From contig NZ_CP121017.1 of assembly GCF_041468085.1 (NCBI RefSeq), positions 4,852,687 through 4,916,686 of the forward strand: a stretch of 64,000 nt of DNA. The letters run 5' to 3'. The translations under genes and the position numbers were made by a program. Every line of letters starts with the position of its first letter. Position 1 is the stretch's first letter. The notes beneath the pieces are model-generated. The model ran no database searches. It worked only from the letters and a program-made list of their open reading frames with translations, and was not told where the DNA came from. This document shows, piece after piece, positions 11,160 to 19,730 of the stretch. Origin of the DNA: Tistrella mobilis (lineage in GTDB: Bacteria; Pseudomonadota; Alphaproteobacteria; Tistrellales; Tistrellaceae).

Positions 11160-11941
11160 TGGCCGATATGCTGCGCATCGCCAGGCTGCCGGCCCTGCTG
11201 GTCTTTCTGCTGACCCTGGCGGCTGCCCTCGTGACGGCGGTCTCCGGTACCCTGCGTGCCCGGGCGCAGCCGCTGGTGGCCGATCTTTCAAGCCATCTGA
11301 TCTCCATCACCTCCAGCTTTACCGGTACCGAACTGCTGCTGTTCGGCGCGACCGAAGGTCCGGGGGAGGTGATCGTGGTGATCCGCGGGCCGGCCGAGAC
11401 GGTCGATATCCGCCGCAAGGACCGTATCCTCGGCATGTGGATCAATGCCCGCACGATCCGCTTCAATCAGGTACCGGCCTTCTATTGGGTGGGGGCGAGC
11501 GCGCCGCTCGACACCTTCACCAACGACCAGATGCTGGCCCGGCATCGCATCGGCCTGGAGCGTCTGGACTTCCCGGGCGGAGAGGATGCGGCGCCCGAGG
11601 AACGCGCCGTGTTCCGTGATGCGCTGATCCGGAACCGTCAGCAGGCCGGCCTGTTCGTGCCTGCGGTGCAGCCGATCTCGCGATTGGGGGACCGGTTGTT
11701 CCGGGTGAATGTCGCCTTCCCGTCCAATGTCACCACCGGCGGCTACCGGGCCGAAATTTTCCTGGTGAATGAAGGCCGTGTGGTCGCCGCCCAGACCACG
11801 CCGCTGTTCGTGCGCAAGGACGGGCTGGGCGACAATATCGCCCGCCTGGCCCATGAACAGCCGCTTGGCTACGGCATCGCCGCCGTACTGATCGCGCTGA
11901 CGGCCGGCTGGACCGCAGGCTTCGTCTTCCGCCGCTTCTGA
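11159..11941 (+). CDS. TIGR02186/Alph_Pro_TM family membrane-anchored periplasmic protein
   Basis: A 260-aa protein with an N-terminal signal peptide (about residues 1-37), a periplasmic beta-rich domain and one C-terminal membrane helix (AAVLIALTAGWTAGFVF) followed by a basic tail. It fits the alphaproteobacterial Alph_Pro_TM family (TIGR02186), whose role is unknown but which is repeatedly found next to TauE/SafE exporters, as here, where it is translationally coupled to one. Function beyond that would be a guess. Confidence 0.78.
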   Translation: MADMLRIARLPALLVFLLTLAAALVTAVSGTLRARAQPLVADLSSHLISITSSFTGTELLLFGATEGPGEVIVVIRGPAETVDIRRKDRILGMWINARTIRFNQVPAFYWVGASAPLDTFTNDQMLARHRIGLERLDFPGGEDAAPEERAVFRDALIRNRQQAGLFVPAVQPISRLGDRLFRVNVAFPSNVTTGGYRAEIFLVNEGRVVAAQTTPLFVRKDGLGDNIARLAHEQPLGYGIAAVLIALTAGWTAGFVFRRF

Positions 11942-11956
11942 GGAGGTTGTCATCCG

Positions 11957-12469
11957 ATGGCCGACGAGACTTCGACCCCCGAACCTGCGGCCGTGCCCAA
12001 GCCCCGGCCTGCCGTCAAATTCCTGGTCTGCGTCGATGGCAGCGCCCATAGCCGGGTGGCTGTGCGCTATGCCTGCCGGCGTGCCCGCGCCCGCGGTGGC
12101 CGGGTGACGTTGCTGACCGTGATCGAGCCGGCCGAGAACCAGCACTGGATGTCGGTCGGCAATCTGATTGCCGAGGAACTCCGTGAGCAGGCCGAGCAGG
12201 TGTTGCAGGAAATTGCGGCCGAGGTGAACGCCTTTGCCGGGCTGATGCCCGAACTGCTGGTCCGTGTCGGCCCGATCGGCGACGAGATCCTGCGCCAGAT
12301 GCGTGAGGACAAGGATATCGGCATGATCGTGCTTGCCGCCCGCCCGCCGTCGGAAGGGCCGGGCAAACTCGTGCGCTGGCTGGCGAGCCAACTGGCAGGC
12401 GAGTTGCTGGTGCCGATGACGATCGTGCCCGGCAACCTGTCGGAAGACGATCTGCTGCGCCTTACCTGA
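11957..12469 (+). CDS. Universal stress protein, UspA domain
   Basis: A 170-aa cytoplasmic protein with a single Usp fold: FLVCVDGSAHSRVAVRYAC at the start, VTLLTVIEP in the first half and IGMIVLAARPP before the C-terminal nucleotide-binding loop region. Strong AGGAGG lies 11 nt ahead of the ATG and 16 nt separate it from the preceding gene, so it belongs to the TauE cassette. It ends 2 nt before the stop of the convergent cyclase gene. Confidence 0.88.
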   Translation: MADETSTPEPAAVPKPRPAVKFLVCVDGSAHSRVAVRYACRRARARGGRVTLLTVIEPAENQHWMSVGNLIAEELREQAEQVLQEIAAEVNAFAGLMPELLVRVGPIGDEILRQMREDKDIGMIVLAARPPSEGPGKLVRWLASQLAGELLVPMTIVPGNLSEDDLLRLT

Positions 12470-12471
12470 CT

Positions 12472-13776
12472 CTACCCGACCGGCAGGGCGGCGGCCTGCG
12501 GATCTGTCCCGCAATCCTCGCAGTCGTCGGGCAGGGTGAAGACTTCTTCCTCGGTGGCGAGCCCGCGCAGATGGAAGGTGCCGAGTGGTTCGAGCCTGCG
12601 GCCCATATGCTCGACGATCCGGGCGATGGTGGAGGAGATCGCAACCGTGCGGCCCAGATCGCGGGCCAGAACCTCCAGCCGGCTTGCCTCGTTTACGGCC
12701 TGGCCGATGACGGTGAAATCGAGCCGTTCCGGCGCGCCGATATTGCCGTAGAGCACTTCCCCTGCATGCAGGCCCAGGCCGAAGGCCAATGGTTCCTGGC
12801 CCAGTGCCCGGCGGCGGGCGTTCAGTTCCGCCATGCCACGGACGGCATCGCGCGCGGCATCCAGCGCCGCGCAGCCGGCATAGGGGCAGGCCCCTTCGCG
12901 CACCGGGGTCGGGAAGACGGCGAGCACGCCATCGCCGATCAGCTTCATCACCTGGCCGCCATGGGCGGTGATCGCCCGGTTCATCACCTCGAAATGGTCG
13001 TTCAACGTGGCGATCAGCACCTCGGGCGCCACCCGCTCCGACATGGCGGTGAAGCCGCGCAGGTCCGAAAACCAGATCGCGGCATTCATTCGCTCCACAT
13101 CGCCCCGCTTGATGGTGCCGGCCAGCACGCGTTCACCGGCATCATCGCCCAGATAGGTCTTCAGCAGGGTACGGACCTGACCGCGCTGGCTGATCACCTC
13201 CACCGCCAGCGTCACCATCGGCAGCAGGGATGACACCCGGCGCAGATCGCCCTCGCTGAAGCCACCGGGATTGCGGGTGGCGAGCGAGAGGGCATTGGGC
13301 GTGCCGTCATGGAAGGCGAGCGGCATCATCGCGTAATCGGTGAAGCCCTCTTCGTGCAGATCGGCCAGGATCGGAAAATCGCCGGTCTGGGCATTCGGAC
13401 CGCTCAGCCGCCGACGCACACCGACGCCGTGTTCGGCGACCAGCATGAAAGGGCTGCGCAGATAGGCCTCGGTCAGTTCCACGCCATGGGCGCGGCGGAT
13501 CTCTTCGACCGGCTGGTCGGGACGCCATTCGATCGACACGCCCCGGAATTGCGGGTCCAGAAGGCGCAGATGCAGGGTGGCGCGATCGATCGGCACACCT
13601 GCTGCCAGCAAACGCTCGGACAGGCCGGCGATCAGCTCCCCCACCGGCAGGCCGGGACCTTCCTGGGCAAGCCACTCACCGATCGGATCCGGGCCCAGCA
13701 CCGACGGGACCGCGGCGGCACGACGCACGGGGGTGCGCGGCACTGAGACATCGTCCAGGCGTTCGGCTTCCATCAT
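12472..13776 (-). CDS. Class III adenylate cyclase with N-terminal sensor region
   Basis: Probably makes cAMP. The C-terminal cyclase domain (about residues 225-400) has both metal-binding aspartates (NAAIWFSDLRGFT and LIGDGVLAVFP), the substrate-selecting Lys in QVMKLIGDG and Asp in RLDFTVIGQAVN (the Lys/Asp pair of ATP-specific enzymes), and the transition-state Asn and Arg in AVNEASRLE. The N-terminal half resembles a GAF-type sensor. The start at 13776 follows AGGA by about 8 nt; an in-frame ATG at 13890 would add 38 residues of poor composition. A short cysteine-containing tail (DDCEDCG) follows the catalytic domain. It is soluble, with no membrane helices, and sits convergent to the stress gene. 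Confidence 0.85.
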   Translation of the reverse strand: MMEAERLDDVSVPRTPVRRAAAVPSVLGPDPIGEWLAQEGPGLPVGELIAGLSERLLAAGVPIDRATLHLRLLDPQFRGVSIEWRPDQPVEEIRRAHGVELTEAYLRSPFMLVAEHGVGVRRRLSGPNAQTGDFPILADLHEEGFTDYAMMPLAFHDGTPNALSLATRNPGGFSEGDLRRVSSLLPMVTLAVEVISQRGQVRTLLKTYLGDDAGERVLAGTIKRGDVERMNAAIWFSDLRGFTAMSERVAPEVLIATLNDHFEVMNRAITAHGGQVMKLIGDGVLAVFPTPVREGACPYAGCAALDAARDAVRGMAELNARRRALGQEPLAFGLGLHAGEVLYGNIGAPERLDFTVIGQAVNEASRLEVLARDLGRTVAISSTIARIVEHMGRRLEPLGTFHLRGLATEEEVFTLPDDCEDCGTDPQAAALPVG

Positions 13777-13905
13777 CGGATCGTCCTGCAGGCATCGGGT
13801 TGGGGCCTGTCGGCACGGACAGCCCACGTTCATATCGTGGCTCGATGTGCCCGCGTCGAGTGGTAAAGCTGACGGTTGTCCCAGATTCATCGGCGCCCGT
13901 GTCTT

Positions 13906-14388
13906 TCAGGCGCGGCCCCCTGGGGGACGTTCGAGGATCCTGGGACCGCTCCCCTCGCGGCCCAGCGCGTCGCCCGGATTGCGCAGCGGACAATCGGCGA
14001 GCGACAGACAGCCGCAACCGATGCAGCCATCCAGCTCGTCGCGCAGCCTGGTGAGACGGATGATGCGCGCCTCCAGCATCGCCCGCCAGCGCGAGGACAT
14101 GTCTTTCCACTCGGCCGCACTCAGCTTCGCATCGGGTGGAAAGGGGGCGAGTGCTGCTCCGATGTCTTCAAGCGGGATCCCTGCACGTTGGGCCACCTTG
14201 ATGATCGCAATCCGGCGCAGCACCGCCGCCGGGAACCGGCGCTGGTTGCCGGCGCTGCGCATGCTGCGAATCAGGCCGCGGCTTTCGTAGAAATGCAGGG
14301 TCGAGACCGCAACTCCGGCGCGTTTCGCCACCTCGCCCACGGTCAGGATCCGGTGCGTATCGGCACGGTCTTCCGGCTTTGTCCGCAT
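13906..14388 (-). CDS. soxR: Redox-sensing transcriptional activator SoxR
   Basis: MerR-family regulator that senses redox-active compounds through a [2Fe-2S] cluster. The N-terminal helix-turn-helix starts [28 protein letters not shown], and the C-terminal cluster motif [12 protein letters not shown] (C-x2-C-x-C-x5-C) plus PLRNPGD are exact SoxR hallmarks. The ATG at 14388 is chosen because a GGGGGA ribosome binding site lies about 8 nt upstream and the length then equals E. coli SoxR; ATGs at 14403 and 14454 are in frame but would overlap the operator. No soxS-like gene is nearby, as in most non-enteric bacteria, where SoxR acts directly on the adjacent operon. Confidence 0.95.
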   Translation of the reverse strand: MRTKPEDRADTHRILTVGEVAKRAGVAVSTLHFYESRGLIRSMRSAGNQRRFPAAVLRRIAIIKVAQRAGIPLEDIGAALAPFPPDAKLSAAEWKDMSSRWRAMLEARIIRLTRLRDELDGCIGCGCLSLADCPLRNPGDALGREGSGPRILERPPGGRA

Positions 14389-14402
14389 CCTCCGTTCCCC
14401 CA

Positions 14403-14433
14403 TTGACCTCAACTTTACTTGAGGTTCTATAGT
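14403..14433 (+). promoter_or_regulatory. SoxR-controlled promoter with sox box
   Basis: The palindrome at 14407-14424, with arms CCTCAA and TTGAGG, matches the sox box (consensus CCTCAAGTTAACTTGAGG). It lies between -35 TTGACC (14403-14408) and -10 TATAGT (14428-14433), whose 19-bp spacer is the stretched spacing typical of MerR/SoxR-activated promoters. It drives the efflux operon on the plus strand and overlaps the soxR 5' region, so it may also control soxR itself. Confidence 0.92.
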
Positions 14434-14490
14434 CCGGCCGATCCGGCCCGGCAAGCCCGCCGGCCTTCATTCAGCAACAGGATCGGTTCC

Positions 14491-14910
14491 GTGACAGGGT
14501 TCATCGAACGGGCGCTCGACAGCGCCTGGCTCTGGCTGATCGCCAGGATCTGCCTCGCCGTGGTCTTCGTCGCCTCGGGCCTTGCCAAACTGGTGGATTT
14601 CGAGGGCGGGCTTGCCGAGATGCGGGCGGCCGGGCTGGAGCCGGCCATCCCGTTCAACCTGCTGACCGCGGCCACCCTGCTCGGCGGATCGGCGGCGATT
14701 CTGGCCGACCGGCTGGTCTGGCTGGGAGCGGGGGCACTGGCCGTGTTCCTGGCCGCGACGATCCTGGTGGTCCATACGTTCTGGTCGAAGACCGGCCCCG
14801 AGGCACAGCTCGCCCTGTTCTTCGCCCTTGAACATGTCTCGGTGGCGGGCGGGTTGATCGCGGTGGCGATCGCCAGCGACCAGCGCCGCCGGCTGCGCTG
14901 GAGGGGCTGA
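14491..14910 (+). CDS. DoxX-family membrane protein, MexG-like
   Basis: A 139-aa protein with four predicted membrane helices, starting at GTG 14491 with CAGGA 8 nt upstream. The helix-1 segment ARICLAVVFVASGLAKLVDFEGG is typical of DoxX/MexG. It is the first gene after the sox box and precedes a membrane-fusion protein and an RND pump, the gene order of mexGHI in Pseudomonas aeruginosa, where MexG helps handle phenazines. A phenazine or quinone-related role here is inference. Confidence 0.82.
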   Translation: MTGFIERALDSAWLWLIARICLAVVFVASGLAKLVDFEGGLAEMRAAGLEPAIPFNLLTAATLLGGSAAILADRLVWLGAGALAVFLAATILVVHTFWSKTGPEAQLALFFALEHVSVAGGLIAVAIASDQRRRLRWRG

Positions 14911-14913
14911 GAC

Positions 14914-15996
14914 ATGTCTCGCAGCATGCTTGCAGGGCTTGTCCTGGTCGTAGCAGCCGGCCTTGCCGGCGGCTGGTTTCTGCTGGCGGAGCCCCGACCC
15001 GCGCCGGCGGCCCCGGTCTGGCCGGCGACGAAGGTGGCGCTGGCCACGGCCGAACGGGTGACGGTACCGCGGCGCTTTCAGGGGGTGGGAGAGGTCGAGG
15101 CCGTTCGCCAGGTGCTGCTGGCGGCTGAAACCAGCGGTCGGATCACCGGCATCGACTTCATCTCGGGCGAGGCGGTCAAAGCCGGCACGCTGCTGGTGCA
15201 ACTGAACGATGCGGTGGAACGGGCAGAGCTGCGGCAGAACCTGGCCCGGCTGCGCAATGCCGAAGCCCGTCTCGGCCGCCTACGGGGGCTGGTCGAGCGC
15301 AATGCCGCCTCACGCGAGCGGCTGGATGACGCATTGGCCGAGCGCGACGGCGCAGCGGCCGCCGTGGCGCGGACCCGGGCGCTGATCGATCAGAAGGCGA
15401 TCCGCGCCCCGTTCGACGGGGTTGTCGGCATCCGCAGGGTTCATCCGGGCCAGTATCTGGAAACCGGTGCCCCGGTGGCGAGCCTGGTCGACACCAGATT
15501 GTTTCGGATCAATTTTACCCTCGACGAGCAGGCGCTGCCGGAATTGCTGCTCGGGCAGCGGGTGGAAGTTGCAGTCGACCCCTGGCCCGATCAGCTGTTC
15601 GTGGCCGAGATCACAGCCATCGACCCGTTGATCGGTGACGCCCGGATGGTCCGGATCCAGGCGACGCTGCCCGACCGCGAGGGGCGGCTCAAGGCCGGGA
15701 TGTTCGCCGGCGTGCGGGTGGTGAGGCCCTCCGGGCCCCCGGCGCTGGTGGTGCCGGAGACCGCCATCACCTATACCGCCTATGGCGACAGCGTGTTCGT
15801 GGCGCGCGCCGATCCGGCACGCGGGCTGGTCGCGACCCGGGTGGCGGTCGAGGTGGGGGCGCGTTGGGACGGGCGTGCCGAGATCGTCTCAGGGCTCGCC
15901 GATGGCGACCGGGTGGTGACCTCGGGCCAGGTGCGGCTGGCAGACGGCATGGCGGTCGAGCCGGTCGAGCGGGACACGCTGGAGGTGCGGCCGTGA
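14914..15996 (+). CDS. RND efflux periplasmic adaptor (MexH-like)
   Basis: Membrane-fusion subunit that bridges the inner-membrane pump to an outer-membrane channel. It has an N-terminal hydrophobic anchor/signal (LAGLVLVVAAGLAGGWFLL), a lipoyl-like half (ETSGRITGIDFISGEAVKAG), a short coiled-coil hairpin and a second half (IRAPFDGVVGIRRVHPGQYL). 360 aa. It starts 3 nt after the DoxX gene and ends in a 4-nt overlap with the pump gene, so one transcript is very likely. Confidence 0.92.
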   Translation: MSRSMLAGLVLVVAAGLAGGWFLLAEPRPAPAAPVWPATKVALATAERVTVPRRFQGVGEVEAVRQVLLAAETSGRITGIDFISGEAVKAGTLLVQLNDAVERAELRQNLARLRNAEARLGRLRGLVERNAASRERLDDALAERDGAAAAVARTRALIDQKAIRAPFDGVVGIRRVHPGQYLETGAPVASLVDTRLFRINFTLDEQALPELLLGQRVEVAVDPWPDQLFVAEITAIDPLIGDARMVRIQATLPDREGRLKAGMFAGVRVVRPSGPPALVVPETAITYTAYGDSVFVARADPARGLVATRVAVEVGARWDGRAEIVSGLADGDRVVTSGQVRLADGMAVEPVERDTLEVRP

Positions 15997-18900
15997 GCTT
16001 CACCGACATTTTTGTCCGCCGGCCGGTGCTGGCGCTGGTGGTCAGCATGCTGATCCTGCTCTGCGGCGCGGTCTCGCTCGGCCAGTTGCCGATCCGGCAG
16101 TATCCGGCGCTGGAGAGCGCCACGATCACCGTCACCACCGACTATCCCGGGGCCTCGGCCGAACTGATGCAGGGCTTCGTCACCCAGCCGATCACCCAGG
16201 CGGTCTCGTCGGTGGAGGGGATCGACTATCTCTCTTCGTCCTCCGTGCAGGGGCGGAGCACGGTGACGATCCGGATGGAGCTGAACCGCGACTCGACCCG
16301 GGCGATGACCGAGGTGATGGCCAAAGTGTCGTCGGTCCGCTACCGCCTGCCCGAAGCGGCCTATGATCCGGTGATCGAGCGCTCGGCAGGCGATTCGACG
16401 GCCGTGGCCTATGTCGGCTTCTCCAGCGATACCCTGCCGATGCCGGCCTTGACCGACTATCTGTCACGGGTGGTGGAGCCGATGTTCTCGGGCATCGATG
16501 GTGTCGCCAAGGTCCAGGTCTTCGGCGGTCAGAAGCTGGCCATGCGGCTCTGGCTCGATCCGGACCGGCTGGCGGCGCGCGGGCTGACGGGGGCCGACGT
16601 GGCGGCCGCGATCCGGGCCAACAATGTCCAGGCCGCTCCCGGGCGTCTGGACGGGCTTTATGTGCTCTCGGACCTTTCGGTCGATACCGACCTCACCGAC
16701 GTCGCCGGCTTCCGTGACATGGTGATCCGCGATGATGCCCGGGGGCTGGTCCGGCTGGGCGATGTCGGCACGGTCGAGCTGGGCGCCGCCTCCACCCAGA
16801 CCAGCGCGGTGATGGATGGCGAACCGGCGGTGTTCCTCGGGCTGTTCCCGACGCCTGCCGGCAACCCGCTGGTGATCGTCGACGGCATCCGCGACCTGCT
16901 GCCTGCGATCGGCAGGACTCTGCCGCCCGATGTCCGCGTCGACCTTGCCTACGAGACTGCCGGCTTCATCCAGGCCTCGATCGACGAGGTGCTGCACACC
17001 CTGGCCGAGGCACTGGTGATCGTGGTGGCGGTGATTTTCCTCTGTCTCGGTTCGTTGCGCAGCGTGCTGATCCCGGTGGTGACCATTCCGCTGTCGATGC
17101 TGGGGGCGGCGGCCCTGATGCTGTCCTTCGGCTTCAGCCTGAACCTGCTTACTCTGCTCGCCATGGTGCTGGCGATCGGCCTGGTGGTCGATGATGCGAT
17201 CGTGGTGGTCGAGAATATCCATCGCCATATCGAGGACGGGCGTACAGCTTTCGAGGCCGCGCTGATCGGCGCCCGCGAGGTGGCGGGGCCGGTGGTGGCA
17301 ATGACCCTGACGCTCGCTGCGGTCTATGCGCCGATCGGGCTGATGGGCGGGTTGACCGGAGCGCTGTTCCGGGAATTCGCCCTGACGCTGGCCGGAGCGG
17401 TGGTCGTCTCGGGCGTGGTGGCGCTCACCCTCTCGCCGGTGATGAGTGCGCTGCTGCTGACGGCGAAAACCCACGAGAGCCGGATCGCGCAGGCGACTGA
17501 ACGGGTCTTCGGCACGCTCACCCGCGGCTATGGGCGCCTGCTCGGCCTGTCGCTCCGCCATCGCTGGGCGACCGGGCTGGTGGCGCTGGGGGTCTGTCTC
17601 AGCCTGCCGCTGCTCTATCAGATGCCGGCGCGGGAGCTTGCGCCGGTCGAGGATCAGGCTTCGGTGCTGGCGGCAGTCAAGTCACCCCAGCATGCCAGTC
17701 TCGCCTATGCTGAACGGTTTGCGGCCCGGTTGGACGAGGTGTTTGCGGCGATGCCCGAGACGGTCGGCACCTGGATCATCAACGGCACCGACGGACCGGC
17801 GGCCAGCTTCGGCGGCGCCAACCTCTCCCGCTGGGAGGCCCGCAACCGTACAGCCTCGGAGGTTCAGGCCGGGCTGCAGCAGGCGGTGGCTGCGGTGGAG
17901 GGCAGTGCGATCTTCGTCTTTCAGCCGGCACCGCTGCCGGGCTCGACGGGCGGGTTGCCGGTGCAGATGGTGCTGCGCACAGCCGAGCCCCATGACGTGC
18001 TCTACCGGACCGTGGACGAGATCAAGCAGCGGGCGCGGGAGAGCGGGCTGTTCGTGGTGGTCGATGGCGACCTGAATTACGACCGGCCCGTGGTGCAGGT
18101 ATCGGTCGACCGGAACAAGGCGGCGAGCCTTGGGATCGCCATGGCCGATATCGGTGAAACGCTGGCGGTGCTGGTGGGCGAGAACTACGTCAACCGCTTC
18201 GCCATGGCCGGCCGGTCCTATGACGTGATTCCGCAGAGCCTCAGGGCCGGGCGGCTGACCCCGGACGCCCTCGGCAGCCAGTTCCTGCGCAGCCGCGACG
18301 GCACGCTGGTGCCGCTTCGGGCGGTGGCGGAGATATCGATGCGGGTGGAGCCCAATCGGCTGGGCCAGTTCGACCAGCAGAACGCCGCCACCATTCAGAC
18401 GATCCCGATGCCCGGCGTTTCGATGGGACAGGCGGTCGCATTTCTCGACGGCGAGGCGCGGACATTGCCGGCCGGGTTCAGTCATGACTGGCAGTCGGAT
18501 TCCCGTCAATACGTCCAGGAAGGCGCGAGCCTGGCCATGGCCTTCCTGGCGGCCCTGGTGGTGATCTACCTGGTGCTGGCGGCCCAGTATGAGAGCCTGA
18601 TCGATCCGTTGATCATTCTGATCACGGTACCTTTGTCGATCTGCGGTGCGCTGGCGCCGCTGGCGATGGGGGCGGCCACACTCAACATCTATACCCAGAT
18701 CGGCCTCGTCACCCTGATCGGGTTGATCGCCAAGCACGGCATTCTGATGGTCGAATTCGCCAATGAGCTGCAGCTGCATCATGGGCTGGCGCGGCGCGAG
18801 GCGATCCGGCGTGCGGCGGAGATCCGGCTCCGGCCGGTGTTGATGACCACGGCGGCCATGGTCTTCGGTCTGGTGCCGCTGCTCTTTGCCGCGGGCGCCG

Positions 18901-19082
18901 GGGCCGCAAGCCGGTTCGGTCTTGGAGCGGTGATCGTCTCGGGCATGATGATCGGGACCCTGTTCACCCTGTTCGTGCTGCCCACCGTCTACACGGTGCT
19001 TGCCCGGGATCATCGCCCGCGACGTGCAATCGAGCCACATGGCGGGACCGTGCAGGAGAGGGGTGCGTCGAAGACGTCTTGA
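15993..19082 (+). CDS. RND family efflux pump (MexI-like)
   Basis: Inner-membrane proton-driven multidrug pump of 1029 aa, the normal RND length. GTG at 15993 overlaps the adaptor stop and has GGAGGTG 6 nt upstream; it gives the standard VSFTDIFVRRPVLALVVSM opening. The proton-relay aspartate pair is in GLVVDDAIVVVENIH (TM4), and the second half repeats the fold around GLIAKHGILMVEFANEL. No outer-membrane factor gene follows, so the pump must borrow a channel encoded elsewhere. Confidence 0.94.
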   Translation: MSFTDIFVRRPVLALVVSMLILLCGAVSLGQLPIRQYPALESATITVTTDYPGASAELMQGFVTQPITQAVSSVEGIDYLSSSSVQGRSTVTIRMELNRDSTRAMTEVMAKVSSVRYRLPEAAYDPVIERSAGDSTAVAYVGFSSDTLPMPALTDYLSRVVEPMFSGIDGVAKVQVFGGQKLAMRLWLDPDRLAARGLTGADVAAAIRANNVQAAPGRLDGLYVLSDLSVDTDLTDVAGFRDMVIRDDARGLVRLGDVGTVELGAASTQTSAVMDGEPAVFLGLFPTPAGNPLVIVDGIRDLLPAIGRTLPPDVRVDLAYETAGFIQASIDEVLHTLAEALVIVVAVIFLCLGSLRSVLIPVVTIPLSMLGAAALMLSFGFSLNLLTLLAMVLAIGLVVDDAIVVVENIHRHIEDGRTAFEAALIGAREVAGPVVAMTLTLAAVYAPIGLMGGLTGALFREFALTLAGAVVVSGVVALTLSPVMSALLLTAKTHESRIAQATERVFGTLTRGYGRLLGLSLRHRWATGLVALGVCLSLPLLYQMPARELAPVEDQASVLAAVKSPQHASLAYAERFAARLDEVFAAMPETVGTWIINGTDGPAASFGGANLSRWEARNRTASEVQAGLQQAVAAVEGSAIFVFQPAPLPGSTGGLPVQMVLRTAEPHDVLYRTVDEIKQRARESGLFVVVDGDLNYDRPVVQVSVDRNKAASLGIAMADIGETLAVLVGENYVNRFAMAGRSYDVIPQSLRAGRLTPDALGSQFLRSRDGTLVPLRAVAEISMRVEPNRLGQFDQQNAATIQTIPMPGVSMGQAVAFLDGEARTLPAGFSHDWQSDSRQYVQEGASLAMAFLAALVVIYLVLAAQYESLIDPLIILITVPLSICGALAPLAMGAATLNIYTQIGLVTLIGLIAKHGILMVEFANELQLHHGLARREAIRRAAEIRLRPVLMTTAAMVFGLVPLLFAAGAGAASRFGLGAVIVSGMMIGTLFTLFVLPTVYTVLARDHRPRRAIEPHGGTVQERGASKTS

Positions 19083-19166
19083 TCCCGCCGGTTCAAGGTG
19101 CCAAATCAGGACACGACAGACGGCATGGGTTCCGTCACCCGAAAGCCGCAGAGAGGATCAGGTCCG

Positions 19167-19712
19167 ATGTTCATCCAGACCGAGCGGACGCCCAATCCGC
19201 TGACGCTGAAGTTCCTGCCCGGCCGCGAGGTGGCCGAGGGGGGCGCACAGTTCGCACGCGGCGACGACACGGCCCGTTCGCCGCTGGCCGGCACCCTGCT
19301 CGCCATCGACGGTGTCGAGGGTATCTATCTGGGGGCCGACTTCGTGTCGGTCACCAAATCCGAACAGGCCGACTGGATGCTGCTGAAGCCGCTGATTCTG
19401 TCGGACATCATGGAACATTTCACCTCGGGCCGCCCGGTGCTGACCGGAGATGGTGATGCCGCCGCGGCCCCGGCTGCGGACGAGGACGAGGTGAGCGCGA
19501 CCATCCGCGAACTGATCGACACCCGGGTCCGCCCGGCCGTAGCCCAGGATGGCGGCGACATCGTGTTCGAGGGCTTCGATCAAGGCATCGTCTATCTGCA
19601 GATGCACGGCGCCTGCTCGGGCTGCCCCAGTTCGACCATGACGCTCAAGAACGGCATCGAGACCATGCTCAAGCACTATGTGCCCGAAGTGGTCGAGGTC
19701 CGTCAGGTCTGA
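19167..19712 (+). CDS. nfuA: NfuA/NFU1-type Fe-S cluster carrier protein
   Basis: Carries and delivers [4Fe-4S] clusters. The N-terminal Nfu_N domain (MFIQTERTPNPLTLKFLPG) is joined to a C-terminal NifU domain with the cluster-binding CSGC motif in MHGACSGCPSSTMTLKNG. The ATG at 19167 follows GAGGATCAGG and matches the conserved start. 181 aa. It begins 84 nt after the RND pump with no obvious terminator between, so it may share the SoxR-controlled transcript. Confidence 0.93.
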   Translation: MFIQTERTPNPLTLKFLPGREVAEGGAQFARGDDTARSPLAGTLLAIDGVEGIYLGADFVSVTKSEQADWMLLKPLILSDIMEHFTSGRPVLTGDGDAAAAPAADEDEVSATIRELIDTRVRPAVAQDGGDIVFEGFDQGIVYLQMHGACSGCPSSTMTLKNGIETMLKHYVPEVVEVRQV

Positions 19713-19730
19713 TCTGAACCGGCCTTCCAG

